A stretch of DNA of 64,000 nt, taken from NCBI RefSeq assembly GCF_004804315.1, contig NZ_SRXX01000010.1:119894-183893 (forward strand), in the 5' to 3' direction. The translations under genes were made by a program, and so were the position numbers. The first letter of the stretch is position 1; every line of letters begins with the position of its first letter. The DNA comes from Flagellimonas onchidii (GTDB lineage Bacteria > Bacteroidota > Bacteroidia > Flavobacteriales > Flavobacteriaceae). Shown in pieces: positions 25,326 through 34,880 of this stretch. Under the pieces are notes generated by a model. It saw nothing but the letters and a program-made list of their open reading frames with translations, made no database searches and was not told the origin of the DNA.

Positions 25326-26213
25326 TTATCCCTTCAAAAGCAAATCAATACAGTTCTGCAATGCTGGATTCCGATTGTCCTCTTTCCAAACCATGGATAA
25401 AATAGCCCGCTGTTTTATTTTCTTAAGTTCGATAAATTTCACCTCCATTTGAAATCCATATTGCAAGGCTGTTGGCACAATGGCAATACCCAATTTATTC
25501 TCCACAAGTTTAAAAATGGTTTGTGCATGTACGGATTTATGGGAAACATTGGGTGTGAAGCCTCCATCCTCACAAATGCTCATCACAGTATCAAAATACA
25601 AGGGGCTATAATCTTGGGAAAAGAGGACAAAATCGTCCTGTGAGACTTGACGGATTCCTCTAAAGTTTTTTTCATCCAAGGGATAGTCTTTTGGTAATAC
25701 CAAGGAAAACGTATCTTCAAAAACAGGTTTGATCTTTAATCCCTTGGGGACTCTGGACAACCTTACAAATCCCAGGTCCAGTTTGTCTCGTAAAATAGCA
25801 CTTACTTGAGCCTTGTTGGAGAGTTCATCCAAGCTAGTATGCACCAATGGATACTTCTTTTTCATGTCCAACAGAAGTTTTGGTACCACATTTTGCATAG
25901 CCGAACCCAAAAACCCAATTCTAATCTCACCCGAGTGTCCCTCTCCAATAAGTTTGAGTTGCTTCTTGGTTTGCTCCAAATGGTTCAAGATAAATTCGAC
26001 TTCACCTTTTAAAAATTCCCCAGCGGGAGTCAAACTCACTTTCTTTTTATCCCTTACAAAAAGTTGAGTCTGCAAAATTTTTTCCATCTGCTTAATCTGC
26101 GTACTCAATCCTGGTTGCGAGATAAACAGTTTTTCAGCCGCTTTCCTATAATGTAATTCTTCGGCTACTGCCAAAAAATAAATGAAATGTCGCAACTCTA
26201 TCTGATAATTCAT
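25326..26213 (-). CDS. LysR-family transcriptional regulator
   Basis: 295 residues: an N-terminal winged helix (about 6-65, with FLAVAEELHYRKAAEKLFISQPGLS) and a type 2 periplasmic-binding-like effector domain (about 92-293). The gene is transcribed divergently from hutH with 69 bases between them, the usual arrangement for a LysR regulator and its target, so control of histidine degradation is likely. A TATTTTTG sequence on the minus strand (26229-26236) gives a -7-like promoter element before its start. Confidence 0.93.
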   Translation of the reverse strand: MNYQIELRHFIYFLAVAEELHYRKAAEKLFISQPGLSTQIKQMEKILQTQLFVRDKKKVSLTPAGEFLKGEVEFILNHLEQTKKQLKLIGEGHSGEIRIGFLGSAMQNVVPKLLLDMKKKYPLVHTSLDELSNKAQVSAILRDKLDLGFVRLSRVPKGLKIKPVFEDTFSLVLPKDYPLDEKNFRGIRQVSQDDFVLFSQDYSPLYFDTVMSICEDGGFTPNVSHKSVHAQTIFKLVENKLGIAIVPTALQYGFQMEVKFIELKKIKQRAILSMVWKEDNRNPALQNCIDLLLKG

Positions 26214-26228
26214 AGTTATTAAATATTA

Positions 26229-26256
26229 CAAAAATAAGTATTAGTAATTATCAATA
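26229..26256. promoter_or_regulatory. LysR/hut divergent promoter region with imperfect dyad
   Basis: CAAAAATA at 26229-26236 is, on the minus strand, a perfect TAnnTTTG -7 match for the LysR gene. Next to it, 26239-26256 forms an imperfect dyad (TATTAGT/ATCAATA) that could be a LysR contact site between the two genes. Confidence 0.35.
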
Positions 26257-26282
26257 ATGTACAATACCTTTATATTTCTTAA

Positions 26283-27869
26283 ATGAAGCTTATGCAGTTA
26301 CCCAAAACATTTCATTTTGGCGAAGACCATCTAACGGCAAGTATCGCCATTGGTATCTCCGAAGGTGGGATAAAAAGTGTTTTATCCGATTCATGTTTGG
26401 AAAAAATCAAGGCCAGTCAAAACAGGGTTCAAAATATTGTTGAAAAAGGCGAAACCGTTTATGGAATCAATACAGGATTTGGCCCTTTGTGCAACACCAA
26501 AATTTCCAAAGAGGATACAAAAATCCTACAATCCAATATTTTACAGAGCCATAGTGTTGGCGTTGGCAAGCCCATTTCAGAAAAGCTGGCTAAACTAATG
26601 CTCATTTTAAAGATTCATGCCTTGGCAAAAGGTTATTCTGGAATAGCGGTGTCCACTATTGAACGTATGTTATGGCATGTTGAAAATGACGCCACCCCTG
26701 TGGTTCCTTCGCAAGGTTCCGTAGGAGCTTCAGGTGACCTTGCTCCGCTTTCCCATCTATTTTTACCACTTATTGGTTTGGGAAAGGTCCATTATAAAGG
26801 TGAAATCATTTCCGCTGAACAATTGTTTAAAAAAACCGGGCTCAAATCGCTGGAACTTGGTCCAAAAGAAGGTTTGGCCTTAATCAATGGCACCCAATTT
26901 ATTGCTGCACACGGAGTTTTGGTGGTTCAAAAACTGCAACATTGTTTACGACAAGCCGATATTGTTGGGGCCATGATGTTGGAGGGACTGCAAGGCTCGA
27001 TAAAACCATTTTTTGAAGAATTACATGCACTTCGTCCGTTTAAAGGGAATCAACATGTGGCTGGAAGAATTCGAACCCTGCTTCAAGGTTCAGAAATTTT
27101 GGAAGATCATATCGATTGCGAACGAGTGCAAGACCCATATTCGCTCCGATGTATTCCGCAGGTGCATGGAGCATCGCGAAATGCATGGCTGCACTTGAAA
27201 GAATTATTGGAAGTAGAGCTGAATTCGGTAACGGACAATCCCGTCATCATAAATGATGACTTAACCATTAGCGGAGGTAATTTCCATGGACAACCTTTAG
27301 CCATGGCTTTGGATTATGCTGCTCTAGCTGCATCGGAATTGGGCAATATTTCAGACCGAAGAATTTATTTGGCCCTTGAAGGTAACAGTCCCGGAGTTCC
27401 TAAATTGTTGATGGAAGACACCGGAATCAATTCGGGCTATATGATCTTGCAATATACCACAGCGGCATTGGCTAGCGAAAATAAAAGCTTGTGCTTTCCA
27501 GCAAGTGCGGATAGCATTCCCACCTCATTAGGCCAGGAAGATCATGTGAGCATGGGGTCCATCAGTGGTAGAAAAGCACTTCAGATTATTGAAAATGTTG
27601 AAAAAATATTGGCCATCGAGTTACTTACCGCCTCCCAAGCATTTGAATATAGAAAACCCCTAAAGTCGGGTGTGGTATTGGATGAAATCCATAAATTCAT
27701 TCGAACCAAAGTCTCCTTTGCAGATAGTGATCGCGTTTTTGCAGACGATATTGAAAAGGGAATCGACATCATCCAACAGGGAGAAATCATCAGTTTGGTC
27801 GAAAGAACCATGAAAGACAAAAACCTTCAGTGGAATGCACCTCATCTAGCAGAATTTGAAACATATTAA
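26283..27869 (+). CDS. hutH: Histidine ammonia-lyase
   Basis: 528 residues. The Ala149-Ser150-Gly151 triad in SVGASGDLAPLSH forms the MIO electrophile, and YGINTGFG near residue 60 supplies the catalytic Tyr. HutH removes ammonia from L-histidine to give urocanate, the first step of histidine degradation. It heads the hut operon; hutI begins seven bases after its end. The length is typical. Confidence 0.96.
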   Translation: MKLMQLPKTFHFGEDHLTASIAIGISEGGIKSVLSDSCLEKIKASQNRVQNIVEKGETVYGINTGFGPLCNTKISKEDTKILQSNILQSHSVGVGKPISEKLAKLMLILKIHALAKGYSGIAVSTIERMLWHVENDATPVVPSQGSVGASGDLAPLSHLFLPLIGLGKVHYKGEIISAEQLFKKTGLKSLELGPKEGLALINGTQFIAAHGVLVVQKLQHCLRQADIVGAMMLEGLQGSIKPFFEELHALRPFKGNQHVAGRIRTLLQGSEILEDHIDCERVQDPYSLRCIPQVHGASRNAWLHLKELLEVELNSVTDNPVIINDDLTISGGNFHGQPLAMALDYAALAASELGNISDRRIYLALEGNSPGVPKLLMEDTGINSGYMILQYTTAALASENKSLCFPASADSIPTSLGQEDHVSMGSISGRKALQIIENVEKILAIELLTASQAFEYRKPLKSGVVLDEIHKFIRTKVSFADSDRVFADDIEKGIDIIQQGEIISLVERTMKDKNLQWNAPHLAEFETY

Positions 27870-27876
27870 TTAATCC

Positions 27877-29112
27877 ATGAACAAACCCATATTAATAGGC
27901 CCCTTTACCCAATTACTGCCAATGTCCGGCCTGCCTTTAAAGGGCGCACTTGCCGATGAGCAATTGCCCATTATTGAAAACGGTGGAATTGTGGTTTCCG
28001 AAGGAAAAATTCAGAAAATCGGTGTTTTTACTGATTTGAAGTCCGATGGTATCGATATCCATCATATTGAAGGAGAGCAAGTTTGTCTCCCCGGACTTGT
28101 CGATGCCCATACCCATATCTGTTTTGGTGGCACCCGCGCAAGGGATTATGCGATGCGCAATGCGGGAGTCTCTTACTTGGAAATTGCCAAAACCGGCGGA
28201 GGTATATGGGACACCGTAACCCAAACCCGGAAAGCTACTCGAGAAGAACTGGTAGAGGGAATTCTAGAACGAAGTCAAAAACACTTGCAAAATGGCATCA
28301 CTACGATTGAGGTCAAAAGTGGTTATGGCCTATCCGTGGAACAAGAATTGAAAATGCTTCGGGCCATTAAACAGGCCAATGATAAAACTGAAGCTGATTT
28401 GGTGGCCACCTGCTTGGCCGCTCATATTAAACCCAAAGATTGGAGCGGTAACAACACATATTTGGAGGAAATGACCTCTACCTTGTTTCCCACAATCAAA
28501 TCGGAAAACCTGACAACACGAGTAGATGCTTTTGTTGAGGAAAGTGCTTTTTCTCCGGAAGAAATTGCCCCATATTTTCAGAAAGCAAAAGAAATGGGCT
28601 TTGACATTACCGTTCATGCCGACCAATTTACTGCTGGAGGAAGTGAGGTAGCTGTACAATTTGGAGCTTTAAGTGCCGACCATTTAGAGGCAAGCACCGA
28701 AAAAGAAATCCAGCTCTTGGCAAAGAGTGATGTGATTTCCATGGCTTTGCCAGGAGCTTCAATGGGATTGGGATGTGCCTATACCCCGGCCCGTAAAATT
28801 TTGGATGCCGGTGGAGCATTGGCCATTGCCAGCGACCATAATCCAGGTTCTGCGCCTATGGGAGACCTGCTTACACAAGCGAGCATTTTGGGGACTTTTG
28901 AAAAGTTATCGAATGCTGAAGTATTATCCGGAATCACCTTTAGGGCAAGTGCTGCTTTAAAATTAGCGGATAAGGGAGTTTTGCAAACTGGAGCCCAAGC
29001 CGATTTTGTGACTTTCCTAACCAATAACTATCAAGAAATCACCTATCATCAAGGGCAGCTAAAACCCAATGCAGTTTGGAAAAATGGAAAGCAAATCTTT
29101 AAAAAAGATTGA
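27877..29112 (+). CDS. hutI: Imidazolonepropionase
   Basis: 411 residues of the amidohydrolase superfamily. Visible metal and substrate motifs are VDAHTHICFGGTR, a TVHADQFT segment, SADHLE and ASDHNPGS. It hydrolyses imidazolone-5-propionate to N-formimino-L-glutamate, the third step of the pathway. It lies seven bases after hutH and its stop is one base before the hutU start, so the three genes form one transcription unit. Confidence 0.96.
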   Translation: MNKPILIGPFTQLLPMSGLPLKGALADEQLPIIENGGIVVSEGKIQKIGVFTDLKSDGIDIHHIEGEQVCLPGLVDAHTHICFGGTRARDYAMRNAGVSYLEIAKTGGGIWDTVTQTRKATREELVEGILERSQKHLQNGITTIEVKSGYGLSVEQELKMLRAIKQANDKTEADLVATCLAAHIKPKDWSGNNTYLEEMTSTLFPTIKSENLTTRVDAFVEESAFSPEEIAPYFQKAKEMGFDITVHADQFTAGGSEVAVQFGALSADHLEASTEKEIQLLAKSDVISMALPGASMGLGCAYTPARKILDAGGALAIASDHNPGSAPMGDLLTQASILGTFEKLSNAEVLSGITFRASAALKLADKGVLQTGAQADFVTFLTNNYQEITYHQGQLKPNAVWKNGKQIFKKD

Positions 29113-29113
29113 T

Positions 29114-31135
29114 ATGACAACAACATTAACAGCATTTCAAGAAAGTATTCTACAGGGAATTCCTTCGGAATTACCTCCAGTCAAAACATATCCTGAAGGC
29201 GGAAATCCAGCTCCCAAACGCAAGGACATCTTATCTAATGAAGAGAAAAAACTGGCTGTTCAAAATGCACTACGCTATTTTCCAAAAGCCTGGCATCAAG
29301 AACTAGCGACAGAATTTGCCGAAGAGCTCAAGACCTATGGTAGAATCTACATGCATCGTTTTAAACCTGATTACCTGATGTATGCCCGTCCTATTGACGA
29401 GTATCCGGCAAAGTCAAAGCAGGCTGCGGCCATCATGTTGATGATTCAAAACAACTTAGACCCAGCTGTAGCACAGCACCCTGAAGAACTTATCACCTAT
29501 GGCGGCAATGGAGCTGTTTTTCAGAATTGGGCTCAGTACTTATTGACCATGAAATATTTGGCTGAGATGACCGAACAACAGACCTTGCACATGTACTCAG
29601 GACATCCGATGGGACTATTTCCTTCTTCAAAAGAAGCACCAAGGGTTGTTGTAACCAATGGCATGATGATTCCCAACTACTCCCAACCTGATGATTGGGA
29701 AAAATTCAATGCACTTGGTGTTACCCAATACGGTCAGATGACCGCTGGTTCCTATATGTATATTGGCCCACAAGGTATTGTCCATGGAACAGCAATTACC
29801 GTAATGAATGCTTTCAGAAATGTATTGGACAAGGGTGATTCCCCAAAGGGGAAAATATTTTTGACGGCTGGATTGGGTGGAATGAGCGGGGCCCAACCCA
29901 AAGCTGGAAACATTGCCGAATGCATCACTGTTTGTGCCGAAGTGAATCCCGAAGCGGCTAAAAAAAGATACGAACAGGGTTGGGTGGATGAGTTATTGAC
30001 GGATATATCCGACCTTGTCCAAAGAACAAAAGCTGCTATTGCCAAAAACGAAGTTGTTTCTTTAGCTTACATCGGAAATGTGGTAGAAATTTGGGAGCGA
30101 TTCCTTGAGGAAGATGTTTTTATCCATTTGGGTTCCGACCAAACCTCCTTACATAATCCATGGGCTGGTGGGTATTATCCCGTTGGATTATCGTTTGAGG
30201 AATCCAATCTGATGATGGCTGAGAATCCATCAGAATTCAAGAAAAAAGTACAGGAATCGCTGCGACGACAAATTGATGCCATTAACAAACACACAGAAAA
30301 GGGTACTTATTTCTTCGATTATGGTAATGCCTTCTTGCTTGAAGTATCGCGAGCAGGTGGTGAGGTCATGGCTGAAAACGACATTGATTTTAAATACCCC
30401 TCATATGTACAGGATATTTTGGGGCCGATGTGTTTTGATTATGGTTTTGGTCCATTTAGATGGGTCTGCACCTCTGGAAATCCAAAGGATTTGCAAAAAA
30501 CGGATGCCATCGCTTTGGAGATCATGAGGCAAATCAAAGCTGAAGCTCCCGAAGAAATCCAGCAGCAAATGCAGGACAATATTAAATGGATTGAGGAAGC
30601 TGAACAGAACAAATTGGTGGTCGGCTCACAAGCTCGGATTTTATATGCAGATGCTGAAGGTCGGGCCAAAATTGCAGATGCTTTCAATACTGCAATAGCT
30701 CAAGGTGAATTATCAGCTCCTGTAGTCTTGGGTAGAGACCACCACGACGTAAGTGGTACGGATTCTCCCTTTAGAGAGACCAGTAATATTTATGATGGCA
30801 GTAAGTTCACTGCTGATATGGCCATCCATAATGTGATTGGCGATAGTTTTAGAGGCGCAACCTGGGTTTCCATCCATAATGGTGGTGGTGTCGGCTGGGG
30901 CGAAGTGATGAATGGCGGATTTGGAATGGTACTCGATGGTTCTGAAGAAGCCTCAGTTCGATTGAAAAATATGCTTTTTTATGATGTGAACAATGGCATT
31001 TCCCGAAGAAGTTGGGCACGAAATGAAGAAGCCTTGTTTGCCATCAAAAGAGAAATGGAGCGAACTCCAAATCTTAAAGTAACTTTGCCAAATCTTGTGG
31101 AAACCAATATTTTGGACCATCTTTTTGATGCGTAA
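29114..31135 (+). CDS. hutU: Urocanate hydratase
   Basis: 673 residues from the ATG at 29114, directly after the hutI stop. A longer in-frame start at 29069 would lie inside hutI and adds residues foreign to the family. The NAD-binding GLGGMSGAQPKAG motif, the YCGNxG-like segment and the C-terminal GVGWGEVMNGGFGMVLDG segment are visible. It converts urocanate to imidazolone propionate with tightly bound NAD. It belongs to the longer (about 670-residue) form of the enzyme rather than the roughly 555-residue form. Confidence 0.95.
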   Translation: MTTTLTAFQESILQGIPSELPPVKTYPEGGNPAPKRKDILSNEEKKLAVQNALRYFPKAWHQELATEFAEELKTYGRIYMHRFKPDYLMYARPIDEYPAKSKQAAAIMLMIQNNLDPAVAQHPEELITYGGNGAVFQNWAQYLLTMKYLAEMTEQQTLHMYSGHPMGLFPSSKEAPRVVVTNGMMIPNYSQPDDWEKFNALGVTQYGQMTAGSYMYIGPQGIVHGTAITVMNAFRNVLDKGDSPKGKIFLTAGLGGMSGAQPKAGNIAECITVCAEVNPEAAKKRYEQGWVDELLTDISDLVQRTKAAIAKNEVVSLAYIGNVVEIWERFLEEDVFIHLGSDQTSLHNPWAGGYYPVGLSFEESNLMMAENPSEFKKKVQESLRRQIDAINKHTEKGTYFFDYGNAFLLEVSRAGGEVMAENDIDFKYPSYVQDILGPMCFDYGFGPFRWVCTSGNPKDLQKTDAIALEIMRQIKAEAPEEIQQQMQDNIKWIEEAEQNKLVVGSQARILYADAEGRAKIADAFNTAIAQGELSAPVVLGRDHHDVSGTDSPFRETSNIYDGSKFTADMAIHNVIGDSFRGATWVSIHNGGGVGWGEVMNGGFGMVLDGSEEASVRLKNMLFYDVNNGISRRSWARNEEALFAIKREMERTPNLKVTLPNLVETNILDHLFDA

Positions 31136-31221
31136 TAAAACATTACAGTTAAACTAAGAAAGAAGATTTTGACAACAAGAAATTGAAGGAGAAATCAGAA
31201 ATGGTGTAATAGGATTGTAAT

Positions 31222-31758
31222 ATGAAATCAGTCTATATTCTTTTTATTGTAACGGTATTTTCTTGCAGTAGCAAGCTGGTTAATAAACAAATAGAGGGTT
31301 CCATCAAACTTAAACGCGCCGATTTAATTGTTTTTAATTTCCCCGAAAAGGGAGTCATGAATTTGCGCCCTCCTCAATATCAAACTGATAAATACATAAT
31401 AGAAGAAAAGCCAAGAAGTACTGACTTACCACCAGTATTAACTTATTTTTATTTCTTCATTAAAGAAAAGGATACTATGCGCTTAGAGTGTCGAAGATTA
31501 AGTTCTCATAGTGGTAATTACTATTTCGACAACATTTCTTTTCGGAAAGGCAATTACTATTTAGGTATTGATAATGATAAGAGACAAATAATTAAAGGCA
31601 AATACCTTTTTGAAAGTTTTCCAGAAATAAGAAATATAATGGTAGAGTATATTCCATACGGAAGCTTTGAAGGAAAAACTAAACAGATGGAGGATATTAC
31701 ATTCTCCTATTATCAAGTAAGTGAGGAAAATCTAATTCCAAAAAAAGAAAAGGAATAA
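31222..31758 (+). CDS. Uncharacterised lipoprotein inside hut operon
   Basis: 178 residues. The N-terminus MKSVYILFIVTVFSC is a lipoprotein signal with Cys15. The rest is beta-rich, with a tyrosine-rich stretch YYFDNISFRKGNYYLG near residues 96-111, and I recognise no family. It lies between hutU and hutG in the same direction with gaps of 86 and 100 bases. It is AT-richer than its neighbours, which suggests an insertion into the operon rather than a pathway member. Confidence 0.7.
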   Translation: MKSVYILFIVTVFSCSSKLVNKQIEGSIKLKRADLIVFNFPEKGVMNLRPPQYQTDKYIIEEKPRSTDLPPVLTYFYFFIKEKDTMRLECRRLSSHSGNYYFDNISFRKGNYYLGIDNDKRQIIKGKYLFESFPEIRNIMVEYIPYGSFEGKTKQMEDITFSYYQVSEENLIPKKEKE

Positions 31759-31858
31759 AAATAAAGCTTACCAAAACAATTGTATGAACTTTGTGCGAAT
31801 TCGTGTCGGAAATTTGTAGAAATTGAAAATCTTGTATTATCGTAGGTAATTGTGACCA

Positions 31859-32830
31859 ATGAAACACTACAACAAACCCAAAAAGGACATTTGGCAAGGG
31901 CGAATCAGCAACAAGAGCCTTTATCTTCATGAAAAAGTGAAGTGCGTTCCCTTGGAAGAGATTCCAGAACCGCCAAAAAAATCAATTACCTTATTGGGGT
32001 ATGCTTGTGATGAAGGTGTTAAACGAAACCAAGGAAGAATCGGGGCCGTTAAGGGTCCTGAAGTCATTAAAACCAGTTTTGGGAAATTACCCAATCATCT
32101 TCCCAGCCATGTACAATTGTATGATGCAGGTTCCATAACTTGCAAAAACACAGCCATGGAAGCGGCCCAAAATACACTTTCCGAAGCGGTGACCACACTT
32201 CTCAACAACAAACAATTTCCTATTATCTTGGGTGGAGGGCATGATATAGCCTATGGACATTATCATGGCATCAAGAATCATCTCGACTCAAAAAAAGAAG
32301 GGCAAACCATCGGAATTATCAATTTTGATGCACATTTTGATCTTCGGAAGAATGTTCCCAATAACAATTCGGGCACACCCTTCTATCAAATTGCAATGGA
32401 ATGCCAAAACGAGAATTGCAATTTTAATTATCTCTGCTTGGGCATCCGAAAAGATGCCAATGATCGGTCACTTTTTCAAACTGCGAAAGATTTAAATGTC
32501 AATTTTATTCTATCGGATACTTTCCAAATCCAATTTTTGGATGAAATCAATACTTGGATCAATGCCTTTATCAAAACCGTTGATAAAGTTTATGTGACCA
32601 TTGATTTGGATGGATTTTCTTCTGCCTACGCACCAGGGGTCAGTGCCCCCTCACCTATGGGGTTCACACCTCAAATTGTTTTGGAATGCCTAAAGATCAT
32701 TATCAGTTCGGGAAAATTAATCAGTATGGATCTCGCCGAAATGAATCCCAAATACGATATTGATGGACAAACGGCAAAGCTGGCCGCTTCATTAATGCAT
32801 CATGTAATGCACACTTTGTATAAGGCTTAG
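31859..32830 (+). CDS. hutG: Formimidoylglutamase
   Basis: 323 residues of the arginase/ureohydrolase family. The binuclear Mn site is visible in GGGHDIAYGH, NFDAHFDLR and TIDLDGFSSAYAPG. It hydrolyses N-formimino-L-glutamate to glutamate and formamide, completing the four-step pathway encoded here. The substrate is assigned from its place in the hut operon and the GFSSAYAPGVSAPSPMG pattern. Confidence 0.93.
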   Translation: MKHYNKPKKDIWQGRISNKSLYLHEKVKCVPLEEIPEPPKKSITLLGYACDEGVKRNQGRIGAVKGPEVIKTSFGKLPNHLPSHVQLYDAGSITCKNTAMEAAQNTLSEAVTTLLNNKQFPIILGGGHDIAYGHYHGIKNHLDSKKEGQTIGIINFDAHFDLRKNVPNNNSGTPFYQIAMECQNENCNFNYLCLGIRKDANDRSLFQTAKDLNVNFILSDTFQIQFLDEINTWINAFIKTVDKVYVTIDLDGFSSAYAPGVSAPSPMGFTPQIVLECLKIIISSGKLISMDLAEMNPKYDIDGQTAKLAASLMHHVMHTLYKA

Positions 32831-33055
32831 TCCCAACAAAAAAAGCCTTCCATATGGAAAGCCTTTCATTGGCGAACATCGTTTTCGATATTTCAACCTG
32901 ATTCCAATCGTATAGATTGAAATCCAACACAACACGGCAAAGATAGCAAAGTTTTGGGTTAACGTTGATCTGATAGAACTTTTTTCATGTTTAGTTGATT
33001 TTTACAATTCACCGTTTATTGTCAAATCGAATACAATCAAGACCATTTTAAAAGA

Positions 33056-33075
33056 CCTCTCGACTACGCTCGAGG
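33056..33075. repeat. Dispersed CTCGACTnCGCTCGAG-type intergenic repeat, copy 1
   Basis: A GC-richer island in an AT-rich gap between hutG and umuD. CTCGA-CTACGC-TCGAG (33059-33074) can form a hairpin and is followed by GTGATA. A related copy lies at 49807-49830 (CCCTTCGACTGTGCTCAGGG then TGACA). Words like this recur in gaps of many Bacteroidota genomes (recollection, not verified here). Confidence 0.55.
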
Positions 33076-33095
33076 TGATATTTCCCTGAATAATA

Positions 33096-33544
33096 TTAAA
33101 CGGCTTTAATCACGTAAGTAACTATTCCCCAAACCAATAGATTACTCCCTTCGGGCACCTCGATTGGCTTATATTTTTCATTTTCAGGGATAAGGGTGAT
33201 TTTATTTCTTTCTATGCGAAGTCGTTTTACCGTGAATTCACCATCCAAAAAACAAACTGCTATTTTACCATTCTCCGCTTCCAGATTTCTATCGATAACC
33301 AATAAGTCACCATCATCAAGTCCGGCCCCAATCATAGATTTTCCACTCACTCTTGCGTAAAAGGTGGCCTCTTTGTTCCTGATTAAAGTTCGGTCAAGAC
33401 TAATGCGCTTTTCCTTAAAATCTTCGGCAGAGGATGGGAAACCTGCAGAAACTGGGTTATTGGAAATAGGAACCCCTATATTTTCTATTTCATCTGGTGT
33501 AAAAAAGGTAAGCTTTTCTGTATCATTTGACTTTTTTTGCTCAT
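33096..33544 (-). CDS. umuD: UmuD-like S24 peptidase, frame broken at an A7 tract
   Basis: The C-terminal part reads a clear UmuD/LexA S24 peptidase: GKSMIGAGL with the catalytic Ser and FTVKRL with the catalytic Lys. Upstream the same frame stays open through VSAGFPSSAEDF (self-cleavage Ala-Gly site) and TFFTPDEIENIG, but has no start codon. An ATG at 33542-33544 overlaps the umuC stop (ATGA) in another frame. Inserting one base in the A7 run at 33532-33538, or a -1 slip there, joins MSKKK to SNDTEK and gives a full 149-residue protein. It could be a sequencing error, a real mutation, or expression by slippage. UmuD helps DNA polymerase V in SOS mutagenesis. Confidence 0.8.
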
Positions 33545-34797
33545 TTTACAGTAATAATATCATTAATATCGGTAGTGTATCTTGGTGAAAGATGTTCCTG
33601 TCTCATTTTCCAGGTGCGTTTTAAATCTTGGTTGGCAATTTTAATCTTGTAACCGTATTTATTATTTACATTATCCATTACTTTCATAATATTATGGTGT
33701 TTCGGGTTTTCGGTCAAAAACAAATCCAATTGTCTTTGGTCGGTAGGAATCAGACCCGACACAATCACTCCAGCTCTTTTGTATTTGATGCCTGGTTTAT
33801 AGATTGCACCCACTGCCTCTACTGCATGATTGGAAATTGTTAGGCTGGAATCTGTCGCATACGGCAATGTCACTATTGTGCTTGCTCTATGTTGGGGGTC
33901 ATCTTTTTTATGCCTATTGCTTCGTAAAAAAACCACAATATGGTTACAGCTACTGTTTTGGGAGCGCAATTTTTCGGCACAACTACTTGCAAAAGTGGAA
34001 ATACGCTCCTTAATGTTTTCGATATCGGAATATGTATATTCAAAACTTCGTGTGGTGGCAATGGTCTTCCGATCGCGGGCATCATCGTCCAAATCCAAAG
34101 TCGGGATTCCTTCCAAATCTTTCTTCAGTCGTAATCCAATGATTGCCATTTGCTTTTTCACCCACTCATCCGATAATTGGGTGAAATCGTAAGCAGTCTT
34201 TATGTTTCTGGACCGAAGTCTTTTTAAGTTCCCATGTCCAATTCCCCAAACAGTTTCAATTTTTGACCATTTCAATGCTTTTATACGACTTTCATCAGAT
34301 TGTATAACGAATACGTCACCAGTTCTTGTCCTTAATTTTTTGGCTATCTTATTGGCAATCTTGGCCAGCGCCTTTGTTGGGGCCAAACCTATACTAATGG
34401 GTATTCCAGTACATCTCTGGATTGTTTTTTGAATCTCCCTCCCATAGGTATCAAAATCATAAGCATCAAAACCTTCAAATTTCAAAAAAGCTTCGTCAAT
34501 GCTGTACACTTCCATGTCAGGAGTAAACGTGTTCAAAATATTCATTACCCTTGTACTCATATCTCCATATAAGGGATAATTGGAAGAAAATACTTTTATA
34601 CCATTTTCCTCACAGAACCTTCGATACTTAAAGGCTGGTGCTGCCATAGGAAGTCCAAGTTTTTTGGTCTCATCGCTACGCGATATAAAACAGCCGTCAT
34701 TATTAGACAAAATTGCCACAGGAACATTGTTGAACTGTGGCTGAAAAGCCCGTTCACAAGAGGCATAGAAGTTATTGCAATCGACCAAAGCAAACAT
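33541..34797 (-). CDS. umuC: Y-family DNA polymerase (UmuC-like)
   Basis: 418 residues. The Y-family palm motifs are clear: FALVDCNNFYASCERAF with the first metal-binding Asp, SNNDGCFISRSDE, and YSIDEAFL with the second acidic pair. The C-terminal little-finger region and the DUF4113-like tail RTWKMRQEHLSPRYTTDI complete the UmuC type. It copies past DNA lesions as the catalytic subunit of polymerase V. It precedes its UmuD partner, the reverse of the usual order, with an ATGA overlap. Confidence 0.95.
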   Translation of the reverse strand: MFALVDCNNFYASCERAFQPQFNNVPVAILSNNDGCFISRSDETKKLGLPMAAPAFKYRRFCEENGIKVFSSNYPLYGDMSTRVMNILNTFTPDMEVYSIDEAFLKFEGFDAYDFDTYGREIQKTIQRCTGIPISIGLAPTKALAKIANKIAKKLRTRTGDVFVIQSDESRIKALKWSKIETVWGIGHGNLKRLRSRNIKTAYDFTQLSDEWVKKQMAIIGLRLKKDLEGIPTLDLDDDARDRKTIATTRSFEYTYSDIENIKERISTFASSCAEKLRSQNSSCNHIVVFLRSNRHKKDDPQHRASTIVTLPYATDSSLTISNHAVEAVGAIYKPGIKYKRAGVIVSGLIPTDQRQLDLFLTENPKHHNIMKVMDNVNNKYGYKIKIANQDLKRTWKMRQEHLSPRYTTDINDIITVK

Positions 34798-34880
34798 ATA
34801 CTAAAATACATGTTTTTTTATTTGATCGTAGTGTTTTTAACCCTACAAAGACAAAGAAAATAACTACCAAAAACCTTCTT

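Noticed and set aside
32823..32865. Terminator after hutG
   Set aside because: Overlapping short palindromes (AAGGCTT/AAGCCTT and TTCCATATGGAA) exist, but none forms a strong stem followed by a T-run.
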